Shown: one piece after another, positions 1 to 5,813 of the stretch | Layout: the number at the start of each line of letters is the position of its first letter | How positions within the stretch are numbered: position 1 is the first letter of the stretch | Assembly: GCA_900290315.1 (NCBI GenBank) | Contig: OKRF01000513.1 | Location: 1-6,616, forward strand | DNA length: 6,616 nt | Reading direction: 5' to 3' | DNA from: Candidatus Sulfopaludibacter sp. SbA3 | GTDB taxonomy: Bacteria > Acidobacteriota > Terriglobia > Bryobacterales > Bryobacteraceae | Translations under genes and position numbers: made by a program | The notes under the pieces: model-generated | What the model was told of the DNA's origin: nothing | Database searches by the model: none | Seen by the model: only the letters and a program-made list of their open reading frames with translations

Positions 1-560
1 AGATAGAGCAACGCGGCGAGCATCACGATGTCGGTGGCGTAGAGCACCGGCGCTCCAATCTGGAAGAAGCCATCGAGACGCTCCAGGTACAGCGCCAGCC
101 GGGGTACGGGCTCTACCACGAACCGCAAGTGGCGAAGCAGCACAATGAGCATGGACCAGTGGAACGCCATGGCGCCCAGCCAGAGCCACTTGTCCTCACC
201 ATGGATCAGCCGGGGACCCGCCTGGAGGCGCGCGCGGGTGTTGCGGAAGAGGCTGCGAAACAGCAGGATTTCAAGGCCCATGCGGGCGATCACGCCCGGC
301 GTCGTCCATGGGCTTTCGAGCCAGCCGGCTTTGATCCACGGCAGCGACTTCTGCTGGCCGCAAACTGTGGGAATGCGGAATGGCACCGGCGATCGCGACC
401 ACCGGATAACCCGCCAGCATATTCCTACCAGAAGCAGCGCCAGTGCACTATAGGGGATTACGATGGCTACGAAGAGATTCAGCCCGTCCACGCGGCTTGC
501 AGCGGCGGCCAGGAGCGCGATTCCGGCCACGGCAATCAGCGCGGCAAAGGCCCTTTTCAA
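1..560 (-). CDS. dsrM: DsrM, cytochrome b membrane subunit of DsrMKJOP (5' part; end lies outside the window)
   Basis: DsrM is the NarI-like dihaem cytochrome b of the DsrMKJOP complex, which moves electrons from menaquinol to DsrK and on to the DsrC trisulfide. I translated the open frame from TTG at 560 to the window edge: 186 full codons, no stop. A first hydrophobic segment (about 5-21) is followed by a second (about 28-50), then the DsrM-typical SPVPFRIPTVCGQQKSLPWI at 57-76, FRSLFRNTRARL at 101-112, and a third membrane segment WLWLGAMAFHWSMLIVLLRH at 125-144 in which H134 and H144 are likely haem ligands. RFVVEPVPR and LERLDGFFQIGAPVLY follow (146-174), leading into another membrane segment at the edge. 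The TTG start overlaps the upstream TGA, so translation is probably coupled. dsrKJOP would be expected further left, outside the window. Confidence 0.92.
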   Translation of the reverse strand, partial: MKRAFAALIAVAGIALLAAAASRVDGLNLFVAIVIPYSALALLLVGICWRVIRWSRSPVPFRIPTVCGQQKSLPWIKAGWLESPWTTPGVIARMGLEILLFRSLFRNTRARLQAGPRLIHGEDKWLWLGAMAFHWSMLIVLLRHLRFVVEPVPRLALYLERLDGFFQIGAPVLYATDIVMLAALLY

Positions 561-1048
561 ATGCCACCTCGGTGTTGCCAATCCTGCTCTTCGCAGGGCG
601 CCAGGCGTCGCTCCATTACAAAGAGCCGTCGCCGGGCCTCGTTCGTCCTAGCCTGATACGTTCGCTCGCGATATTTCATGTAGAGATCGAACGCCAGCAG
701 GGCCACCTCGTCGATCCGGTCATTAACAAATTCCCGTTCCGGGCCCTCCAGGTGAGACCGTAGGATTTCCTTGAGTTGAAACAGAAACTCCAAGGCGTGG
801 CCGGGCTCCAGCCCCTGGACCGCCCGAATTTGCATCAGGGCGTCCATGGCTACGGTAATGCGGCCTCTGTCCATGCCGAGTAACAGTTCGTCGACCAGGA
901 TGCCGAGTGCCTGCCGAATGGTACTGCCCGCGGGATTGCGGAACGGGTCGCGCTCTGTCGCCAGGAACGCGGTGCTCTGGCCGGGATCCGAGCGCAGGAC
1001 GCGCTCCAGCCAGGATTCTATGATGCCTTCCTTGCTTTGTACTGCCAC
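557..1048 (-). CDS. Stand-alone RsbRD_N-domain protein preceding dsrM
   Basis: The 163-residue soluble protein resembles the N-terminal sensor domain of the RsbRD co-antagonists (globin-like helical fold without haem), but it has no STAS domain. Visible family features: a WLERVL helix at 13-18; the segment RDPFRNPAGSTIRQAL at 33-48; DELLLGMD at 53-60; RAVQGLEPGHALEFLFQLKEILR at 75-97; and the C-terminal helix AFDLYMKYRERTYQARTNEARRR at 119-141. Similar stand-alone proteins are known upstream of dsrM in sulfate reducers; their function is not established, with regulation of or interaction with the Dsr complex being a guess. The start is GTG at 1048, set by a strong AGGAGGT. The stop TGA overlaps the TTG start of dsrM, and the gene is 14 bases after dsrC. 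The C-terminal tail (about 145-163, PCEEQDWQHRGGI) looks unconserved. Confidence 0.8.
   Translation of the reverse strand: MAVQSKEGIIESWLERVLRSDPGQSTAFLATERDPFRNPAGSTIRQALGILVDELLLGMDRGRITVAMDALMQIRAVQGLEPGHALEFLFQLKEILRSHLEGPEREFVNDRIDEVALLAFDLYMKYRERTYQARTNEARRRLFVMERRLAPCEEQDWQHRGGI
564..570 (-). promoter_or_regulatory. Ribosome binding site deciding the TTG start of dsrM
   Basis: GAGGTGG on the minus strand, inside the last codons of the RsbRD_N gene, ends 3 bases before the TTG at 560-558 (6 bases if only GAGG is counted). No ATG or GTG nearer the start of the first membrane helix fits as well, so TTG overlapping the upstream TGA is the best start. Confidence 0.65.
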
Positions 1049-1053
1049 GGGCC

Positions 1054-1060
1054 ACCTCCT
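1054..1060 (-). promoter_or_regulatory. Ribosome binding site for the RsbRD_N-domain gene
   Basis: AGGAGGT, a near-perfect anti-16S match, lies 5 bases upstream of the GTG at 1048-1046 and directly after the dsrC stop TAG at 1065-1063. It fixes the GTG as the start. Confidence 0.75.
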
Positions 1061-1062
1061 GT

Positions 1063-1380
1063 CTAAACGCAGCCCGTCGGTTTGGGAAGGCCGGCAAGCT
1101 TGCAGGCGCCTTTGGCCGGGCCAGACGGGAACATCTGGTAGATCTCGTTCAGCTTGAATCCCGTCTCCTTACACAGCTTCCGGATCATGGGAGCGATGCC
1201 GAACTGCAGGTAATAACCTCTCAGATAGTTAATGACCTTCCAGTGGTTTTCAGTAAGCTCCGCCACGCCTTCACTGGTCGCAAAATCGCAGGCTACGGTC
1301 TGGTTCCAGACCTCCGGTTCCTGAAGGAATCCGTCTTCATCGACATCGTATGTCTTGCCGTTTGCTTCGAATACTGGCAC
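1063..1380 (-). CDS. dsrC: DsrC (TusE/DsrC family), sulfur-carrier co-substrate of DsrAB
   Basis: DsrC is a small soluble protein whose mobile C-terminal arm enters DsrAB. Its two terminal cysteines hold a sulfur atom as a trisulfide, which the DsrMKJOP complex later reduces. The 105-residue product has the expected N-terminus (GKTYDVDEDGFLQEPEVWN), the helical core LTENHWKVINYLRGYY at 42-57, and the complete arm GACKLAGLPKPTGCV, with C93 and the penultimate C104 separated by ten residues. Having both cysteines marks true DsrC rather than TusE or single-cysteine homologues. Two more cysteines (C31, C70) lie outside the arm. The start is GTG at 1380, supported by GGAGGT and by the family's N-terminal sequence. 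It lies between dsrL and the gene preceding dsrM, so it is probably co-transcribed with both its electron-side partners. Confidence 0.96.
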   Translation of the reverse strand: MPVFEANGKTYDVDEDGFLQEPEVWNQTVACDFATSEGVAELTENHWKVINYLRGYYLQFGIAPMIRKLCKETGFKLNEIYQMFPSGPAKGACKLAGLPKPTGCV

Positions 1381-1387
1381 TGTCAGT

Positions 1388-1393
1388 ACCTCC
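1388..1393 (-). promoter_or_regulatory. Ribosome binding site for the GTG start of dsrC
   Basis: GGAGGT on the minus strand is 7 bases upstream of GTG at 1380-1378, in the 19-base gap after the dsrL stop (TAG). A strong SD with a GTG start explains how a normally abundant protein can be well translated here. Confidence 0.75.
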
Positions 1394-1399
1394 AGAATG

Positions 1400-3061
1400 C
1401 TAATTCATTTCGATGTAACCGCAGGGGCAGGCGTCGGCGCACTTCTTACAGCCGTTGCATAGCTCCAGCTTGACTTTGTAATGCTCTCCCTTGGGTAACT
1501 TCGCGAAGCAGTTATTGGTGCAATACATCCAGCAGGTTTCGCAGTCCATGCACATACCGCAGGACATGCAGCGCCGGGCCTCATCGAGCGCTTCCGCTTC
1601 TGCCAGGCCCACTTGAATCTCCGTGCCGGCGGAGCGTGCGGCAACGGGGACATGGGCGCGCTGATGACGCTCGGCCGGCTTGTACCAATCGAGTTTCACG
1701 CGTTCGGGCCCGATGCAGGGCGCCACGGCCGGGCGCTCGACGGTCTTGCCCTGGATCCAGGCGTCGATGGCTTCCGCGGCGAATCTGCCTTGGGCGACGG
1801 CGATGGTAACCAGCCCCAACTCTACTCCGTCACCGCCGGCGAAGACACCTTCCATACCGGGAACGGCGGCGTCCTGCGTGGGAATCCACTGCCCTCCATT
1901 GCGGACCACGTCGAGTCCGTTCAGTTTGGGTTGCTGGCTGACTGCGGCGATGATGGTGGTGGCCTTCAAGTCGAATTCAGACCCCGGGATGGCCACGGGC
2001 CTGGGGCGTCCGGAAGCGTCCGGAGCGCCCAAATCCATTCGAATGCAGCGTAGGCCGACGGTCGCACCGTTCTCCCGGAGGACCTCGACGGGCGCCGTCA
2101 GGTAGCGGATCTCGACGCCCTCTTCCAGCGCTCCATCCACTTCCGGCTTGATCGCCGGCATCTCCGAACGGGAACGGCGGTACAGGATCGTGACGTGAGC
2201 CCCGAGGCGTTTGCTCACGCGGGCGGAATCGATGGCGGTGTCGCCGCCGCCGATCACCAGCACTGTTCCGCCGACACGGACCTCCTCAGCGCTGTTGACG
2301 CGATTCAGGAACTCTGTCCCGGTGTAGACATTCGACGCGTCCTCCCCGGGTATGCGCAGCGCGATTCCGCGGTGCGCGCCGATGCCCACAAACACCGCTT
2401 TATATGCGCCGCGCAACTGATCGAGCGACAGGTTCGATCCGATCACGGCATTGCACTGCAGTGAGACGCCGAGGTCCAGAATTCGTTGGATCTCGGCATC
2501 CAGGACCTCGCGCGGCAGCCGGTATTTGGGAATGCCGTAACGCAGCATGCCGCCCGGCTCGCTGAAAGCTTCGAAGATGGTGACAGCGTATCCACGGCGC
2601 GCGAGCTGGTAGGCGCAGGAAAGGCCGGCGGGCCCCGCGCCGATCACGGCGATACTCTCGGGTCGTTTCTCGCTGGTGAGCCGCGAGAGTTTCAGACCCT
2701 GCGCAATGCCGAAATCGCCCACGAACTGTTCCAGCGCATTGATGGCGACGGCGCCATCCTTTTTGCGCCGGTTGCAGGCGTCTTCGCAAAGGTGCGGACA
2801 TACGCGGCCGCACACCGCCGGGAATGGATTCCGGTCGGTGATTCTCTCCCATGCCAAACGGTAGGCTTCTTCGTTGGTGCGGCCGTAAGCCTCGGCTTGG
2901 GCGATGGTGGTGAGCCAGCCCCGAATATCGGCGCCGCTGGGGCAGCCGCCGGCGCAGGGCGGCGCCTTGGGCAGGTAAGCGGGCCGTAAGGGGCTGATCT
3001 CCCCACCAGAGGAAGAGGCTACCTTGAGCACGGGTTTTTTGACGTCTTTGAATAGCGCCAT
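1400..3061 (-). CDS. dsrL: DsrL-like iron-sulfur flavoprotein, NAD(P)H:acceptor oxidoreductase
   Basis: DsrL belongs to the GltD-like flavoproteins and passes electrons between NAD(P)H and DsrAB in the cytoplasm. The 553-residue protein shows, in order: an N-terminal Fe-S domain with PPCAGGCPSGADIRGW (C36, C40) and CGRVCPHLCEDACNR (C84, C88, C92, C96); an FAD-binding GAGPAG at 141-146; GGMLRYGIPKYRLP at 170-183; a second nucleotide-binding fold with VIGGGDTAIDSAR (269-281) followed by YRRSRSEMPA (294-303), whose paired arginines are of the kind that bind the NADPH 2'-phosphate in GltD relatives; GGDGVELG at 409-416; and a C-terminal ferredoxin domain with 12 cysteines (C498-C547). Residues 443-490 form a poorly conserved linker. 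A. vinosum DsrL is longer (about 650 residues), so this may be the DsrL-2 type. The start is the ATG with SD AAGGG; the in-frame ATG at 3142 would overlap the upstream gene. An unrelated GltD paralogue is the alternative, but the position beside dsrAB and dsrC favours DsrL. Confidence 0.88.
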   Translation of the reverse strand: MALFKDVKKPVLKVASSSGGEISPLRPAYLPKAPPCAGGCPSGADIRGWLTTIAQAEAYGRTNEEAYRLAWERITDRNPFPAVCGRVCPHLCEDACNRRKKDGAVAINALEQFVGDFGIAQGLKLSRLTSEKRPESIAVIGAGPAGLSCAYQLARRGYAVTIFEAFSEPGGMLRYGIPKYRLPREVLDAEIQRILDLGVSLQCNAVIGSNLSLDQLRGAYKAVFVGIGAHRGIALRIPGEDASNVYTGTEFLNRVNSAEEVRVGGTVLVIGGGDTAIDSARVSKRLGAHVTILYRRSRSEMPAIKPEVDGALEEGVEIRYLTAPVEVLRENGATVGLRCIRMDLGAPDASGRPRPVAIPGSEFDLKATTIIAAVSQQPKLNGLDVVRNGGQWIPTQDAAVPGMEGVFAGGDGVELGLVTIAVAQGRFAAEAIDAWIQGKTVERPAVAPCIGPERVKLDWYKPAERHQRAHVPVAARSAGTEIQVGLAEAEALDEARRCMSCGMCMDCETCWMYCTNNCFAKLPKGEHYKVKLELCNGCKKCADACPCGYIEMN

Positions 3062-3068
3062 AGTTCGG

Positions 3069-3073
3069 CCCTT
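3069..3073 (-). promoter_or_regulatory. Ribosome binding site for dsrL, overlapping the preceding stop codon
   Basis: AAGGG on the minus strand begins within the TAA stop of the ferritin-like gene and lies 7 bases before the ATG at 3061. The layout suggests reinitiation or coupling, and it decides for this ATG over an in-frame upstream one at 3142 that would lie inside the neighbouring gene. Confidence 0.6.
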
Positions 3074-3506
3074 AGGCGTACGGATAGATGTTGCGCTTAA
3101 AGTCTTCGAGTTGACCGAGAAGCCGGTCGTGCTTCTTCTCATCCTCGATGAGGTAAGTGAGCAGATGGCGCTGGACGAACAGGCGGCAATTCTTCAGCGC
3201 CATTTCCGCCAACTGGATGGTCTGTTTCTCCATGTCGGCGTGCTTCTCCACCATGTCCCAGATTTCGCCCAACTCTTCGGGCGTGAGGGTGAATGCCTCG
3301 CGCTCCAGGCTGTCGAGGAGCACCTGCTGGACGCGGTGGTGCATCTGGGAATCGCGCCGGATGATCTCCATCACAAGCTGGATCAGCGGATTTTTGGTTT
3401 TGGCGATGACTTCGGTGGTATGGGCAACTGTGGCAGTCTCGATGGCCTGCCAGTTCTTCAGTACCGTGACAAGCTCCGCGGGATTTTCAGCCATTTTGGG
3501 TGTCAT
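3072..3506 (-). CDS. Small ferritin-like four-helix protein encoded between dsrB and dsrL
   Basis: I do not recognise a named gene. The 144-residue product has no signal peptide or membrane segment and reads as four amphipathic helices (about 8-36, 40-70, 76-105, 108-138). The two halves repeat a metal-ligand-like pattern at an exact 70-residue offset: E23/E93, D52/D122, H56/H126 and R58/R128, with 28 residues between each Glu and Asp. That is what a di-iron ferritin or rubrerythrin-type bundle built by duplication would show. H89, E101 and E123 are further possible ligands. Ferritin-like proteins store iron or act as oxidases or peroxidases; a role in supplying iron to the Fe-S enzymes or protecting them from oxygen is inference. 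The start is the ATG at 3506, with GAGG 7 bases upstream; a second ATG at 3494 is possible. It sits where dsrD lies in classical sulfate reducers, but DsrD is a winged-helix protein of about 78 residues and this is not it. Confidence 0.8.
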   Translation of the reverse strand: MTPKMAENPAELVTVLKNWQAIETATVAHTTEVIAKTKNPLIQLVMEIIRRDSQMHHRVQQVLLDSLEREAFTLTPEELGEIWDMVEKHADMEKQTIQLAEMALKNCRLFVQRHLLTYLIEDEKKHDRLLGQLEDFKRNIYPYA

Positions 3507-3520
3507 ATGAAAGCCTCGTC

Positions 3521-4600
3521 TTAGAACCGAATGTGCGCGGACCGTGCGTAGCTCTGGCCCGCATTCTTGAAATCGTCGATGTGATAGCGGGTGAACTCGA
3601 TGCCCGTCAACTGGAAGAACTTGGGCCAGCCGATGCGATCGATCCACTCGCCCACGCGCTCGAACTTCCGCGCATGCGACGCGTAGACGTCCACGATCTT
3701 CACTACGGCGTCCACCACCTCGGGCCAGCGCGGCGGATTGTTGGGCAGGAAGGGAATCGCAAGCTTGGTGAACTTCGGCGTAGTGCGCGCGTTGCTCACT
3801 TTGCCGCCCACCCAAATGGAGATGCCATCGTTTTCGGGGTCGTTCATGGGCATGGCGGGGCAGACGGTGTAACAATTGCCGCAGTACATGCACTGCTCTT
3901 CGATGACTTCCACCGATGGCTTGCCGCCAACCGTGGCCGGCCGGATGGCGCCCGTGGGGCAGGATGCAATCAGCGTCGGCACCTCGCAGATCTTGGGCAG
4001 AACGTCGTGGCGGACCTTCGGAGGTTTCCGATGGATGCCGAGCACGGCGATGTCCGAGCAGTGCACGGCTCCGCACATATTCAGGCAGCAGGCTACTGCG
4101 AGCCGCAGCTTGGCGGGCAGCTTCTCTTCGACGAAGTAGGGGAACAGCGCGTCCATCATGCTTTTCACCAGCCCGGAGGCATCCGTGGCCGATGAGTGGC
4201 AGTGCACCCAGCCCTGGGTGTGAACGATGTTGCTGATGCTGTTGTTGGTTCCGCCGACGGGGTAGCCCGCCGCCTGCAGATCCTGCTTGAGGGGCTCGAT
4301 ATTGGCGGGATCGCTCAGCAGGAACTCCACGTTATTGCGGCTGGTGAAGCGGAGAAAGCCTCCGCAGTATTTGTCGGCCAGATCGGCAAACAGCCGGATG
4401 GTATGCACGCTGAGCAGGCGTGGCGAGCCTGCCCGCACGGTATAGAGCTTCTCGCCGGATTCAGCGACGTGGCAGAGCACTCCGGGGGCGAGGGTTTCGT
4501 GGAACTTCCACTGCCCGTAGTTTCTCTTGATGACCGGCGGCAGGAACTTCTCGTAATGGGGCGGTCCGATATCCGTGATGCGTTTCGGTTGCGGTGTCAT
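3521..4600 (-). CDS. dsrB: Dissimilatory sulfite reductase beta subunit DsrB
   Basis: This is the beta subunit of the sirohaem sulfite reductase. Its 359 residues are a normal length. Motifs in order: HCHSSATDASG at 133-143; the cofactor motif ACCLNMCGAVHCSDIA with C171, C172, C176 and C181; then a ferredoxin domain with C205 and C214 (IASCPTGAI) and the second motif CMYCGNCYTVCPAMPM (C237, C240, C243, C247). The C-terminal part (KFERVGEWIDRIGW, 312-325) resembles the matching part of DsrA (RERIGELIQRVGM), as expected for paralogous subunits. Its ATG overlaps the dsrA TGA, with GAGGAGG located inside the dsrA 3' end about 7 bases upstream, so DsrB synthesis is probably coupled to DsrA. It ends in TAA, 14 bases before the next gene. 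Only the exact physiological direction of catalysis remains open. Confidence 0.97.
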   Translation of the reverse strand: MTPQPKRITDIGPPHYEKFLPPVIKRNYGQWKFHETLAPGVLCHVAESGEKLYTVRAGSPRLLSVHTIRLFADLADKYCGGFLRFTSRNNVEFLLSDPANIEPLKQDLQAAGYPVGGTNNSISNIVHTQGWVHCHSSATDASGLVKSMMDALFPYFVEEKLPAKLRLAVACCLNMCGAVHCSDIAVLGIHRKPPKVRHDVLPKICEVPTLIASCPTGAIRPATVGGKPSVEVIEEQCMYCGNCYTVCPAMPMNDPENDGISIWVGGKVSNARTTPKFTKLAIPFLPNNPPRWPEVVDAVVKIVDVYASHARKFERVGEWIDRIGWPKFFQLTGIEFTRYHIDDFKNAGQSYARSAHIRF

Positions 4601-5802
4601 TTGCTGGCCTCCTCGCTGGATTGCTGCTTGTTCTGGAAGAAAATGTAGGGGTTGTCACGCGGGGCGGCGACCATCTCCGGCGCCGGATCGAGGCCGATGG
4701 CGTCGAGGAAGTTGGCCATCCCGACCCGCTGGATCAGTTCGCCGATCCTCTCGCGGTTCTTGCCATACTCGTCCCAGAATTCCCAAACGCGTTTGATGAG
4801 CTCTTTCAACGTTTCGAGCAATTCCTCGGCGGGGACGAAGGGCACCAGCACGGAAGACAGCAGCGCTCCCTGGACGATCGGGGCTTTGGAGCCGATCAGA
4901 ATGGCCGCGCCACGTTCCTTTCCCGGGCGGAGGGCTTTGGGCATCACATTGATGCAGTGCATGCAGCGCACGCACTCGCTGTTTTCAATCGATAGCTTCT
5001 GACCATCCCAGCTCATGCAGCGGCTGGGGCAGCGGTCGCAGACGTCCTTTTGCAGGTCCAGACCAGCGGCAGCGTACTCGGCCACCGCGGCATCATCCTG
5101 CTGGATATCGTCTTTCCACATGCCGATGATGGAAAGGTCGGCGCGCGCCGCAGCGGCCACGCAATCGTTGGGACAGCCGGCGCACTTGATCTTGAACTTG
5201 TAGGGGAATGGCGGGCGGTGCAACTCGTCCTGATAGTTCTGGGTGAGATCGTTGCACAGCTTCATGGTGTCGTAACAGGCCCACTCGCAGCGCGCCGGAC
5301 CGACGCAGCAGGAGGGCGTCCGCATGCACGATCCGGAGCCGCCAAGGTCGAAACCGGCCGCCGTGAGTTCCGCGAAGGCCGGTTCCAGTTGGTCGGTCTT
5401 GGTGCCGAGGAAAATGATGTCGCCGGTGGAGCCGTGCATATTGGTCAGGCCGGAGCCGTGCCTTTCCCAGATATCGCAAAGGGTGCGCAGAGCGTCGCTC
5501 GTGTAAAACCAGCCGGAGGGCTGGTTGATGCGCATGGTATGGAAATGCGCCACCTTGGGGAACTGCTCCGGGACGTCGCTGTAGCGGCCGATCACGCCGC
5601 CTCCATAGCCCAGCACGCCCACGATGCCGCCGTGCTTCCAGTGGCCCTTCTTCTCCTGGTAGGAGAGTTCGAGTTGGCCCAGCAGGTCGTCACACATCGG
5701 GCTGACGTCGCTGGTTTTCCTGATTTCCGTCACGAAGCTTGGCCAGGGACCCTTTTCCAATTCGTCCAGCAGCTCCGTTTTCGGCTTTCCGTTTTCGGCC
5801 AT
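4597..5802 (-). CDS. dsrA: Dissimilatory sulfite reductase alpha subunit DsrA
   Basis: With DsrB this forms the cytoplasmic alpha2beta2 sulfite reductase, which reduces sulfite with DsrC as co-substrate (or works in reverse in oxidisers). The 401-residue length matches the family. Visible motifs, numbered from the ATG at 5802: HWKHGG at 54-59; HGSTGDI at 123-129; the sirohaem/[4Fe-4S] cysteines in CCVGPARCEWAC (C165, C166, C172, C176) and CAGCPNDC (C207, C210, C214); then an inserted ferredoxin domain with C255, C258 and C262 followed by CVRCMHCINVMPKALRP (C277, C280, C283). The stretch RGAAILIGSKAPIVQGA after the ferredoxin domain is characteristic of DsrA. The start follows a good AGGAG. 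The 3' end overlaps dsrB by 4 bases (ATGA), implying translational coupling of the two subunits. No cofactor residue appears lost. The gene alone does not tell reductive from oxidative type; a DsrAB tree is needed for that. Confidence 0.97.
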   Translation of the reverse strand: MAENGKPKTELLDELEKGPWPSFVTEIRKTSDVSPMCDDLLGQLELSYQEKKGHWKHGGIVGVLGYGGGVIGRYSDVPEQFPKVAHFHTMRINQPSGWFYTSDALRTLCDIWERHGSGLTNMHGSTGDIIFLGTKTDQLEPAFAELTAAGFDLGGSGSCMRTPSCCVGPARCEWACYDTMKLCNDLTQNYQDELHRPPFPYKFKIKCAGCPNDCVAAAARADLSIIGMWKDDIQQDDAAVAEYAAAGLDLQKDVCDRCPSRCMSWDGQKLSIENSECVRCMHCINVMPKALRPGKERGAAILIGSKAPIVQGALLSSVLVPFVPAEELLETLKELIKRVWEFWDEYGKNRERIGELIQRVGMANFLDAIGLDPAPEMVAAPRDNPYIFFQNKQQSSEEASK

Positions 5803-5807
5803 ATTTT

Positions 5808-5812
5808 CTCCT
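5808..5812 (-). promoter_or_regulatory. Ribosome binding site deciding the dsrA start
   Basis: AGGAG is read on the minus strand 5 bases before the ATG at 5802-5800. It lies inside the 11-base gap after the qmoC stop. A TTG at 5817 is in frame and would add five residues, but it overlaps the qmoC stop and would place this AGGAG inside the coding region, so the ATG is preferred. Confidence 0.75.
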
Positions 5813-5813
5813 G

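Noticed and set aside
129..656. Plus-strand open frames over the left end
   Set aside because: The minus-strand frame there translates to clear DsrM, open to the edge; the plus-strand products are low-complexity shadows.
1049..1402. Possible internal promoter or terminator around dsrC
   Set aside because: The gaps on either side are 19 and 14 bases and are filled by SD sequences; I see no hairpin with a T-run.
3062..3142. Upstream start for dsrL at 3142
   Set aside because: It would add 27 residues encoded within the ferritin-like gene; the ATG at 3061 has its own SD and a plausible N-terminus.
3072..4076. Long reading of the ferritin-like gene as a 334-residue protein extending into dsrB
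   Set aside because: The extra N-terminal part is out-of-frame dsrB sequence; the ATG at 3506 has a proper SD and begins the helical protein.
3500..4195. A 231-residue plus-strand open frame opposite dsrB, followed by another at 4196-4648
   Set aside because: Both are antisense to the conserved DsrB reading frame; their translations show no recognisable domain.
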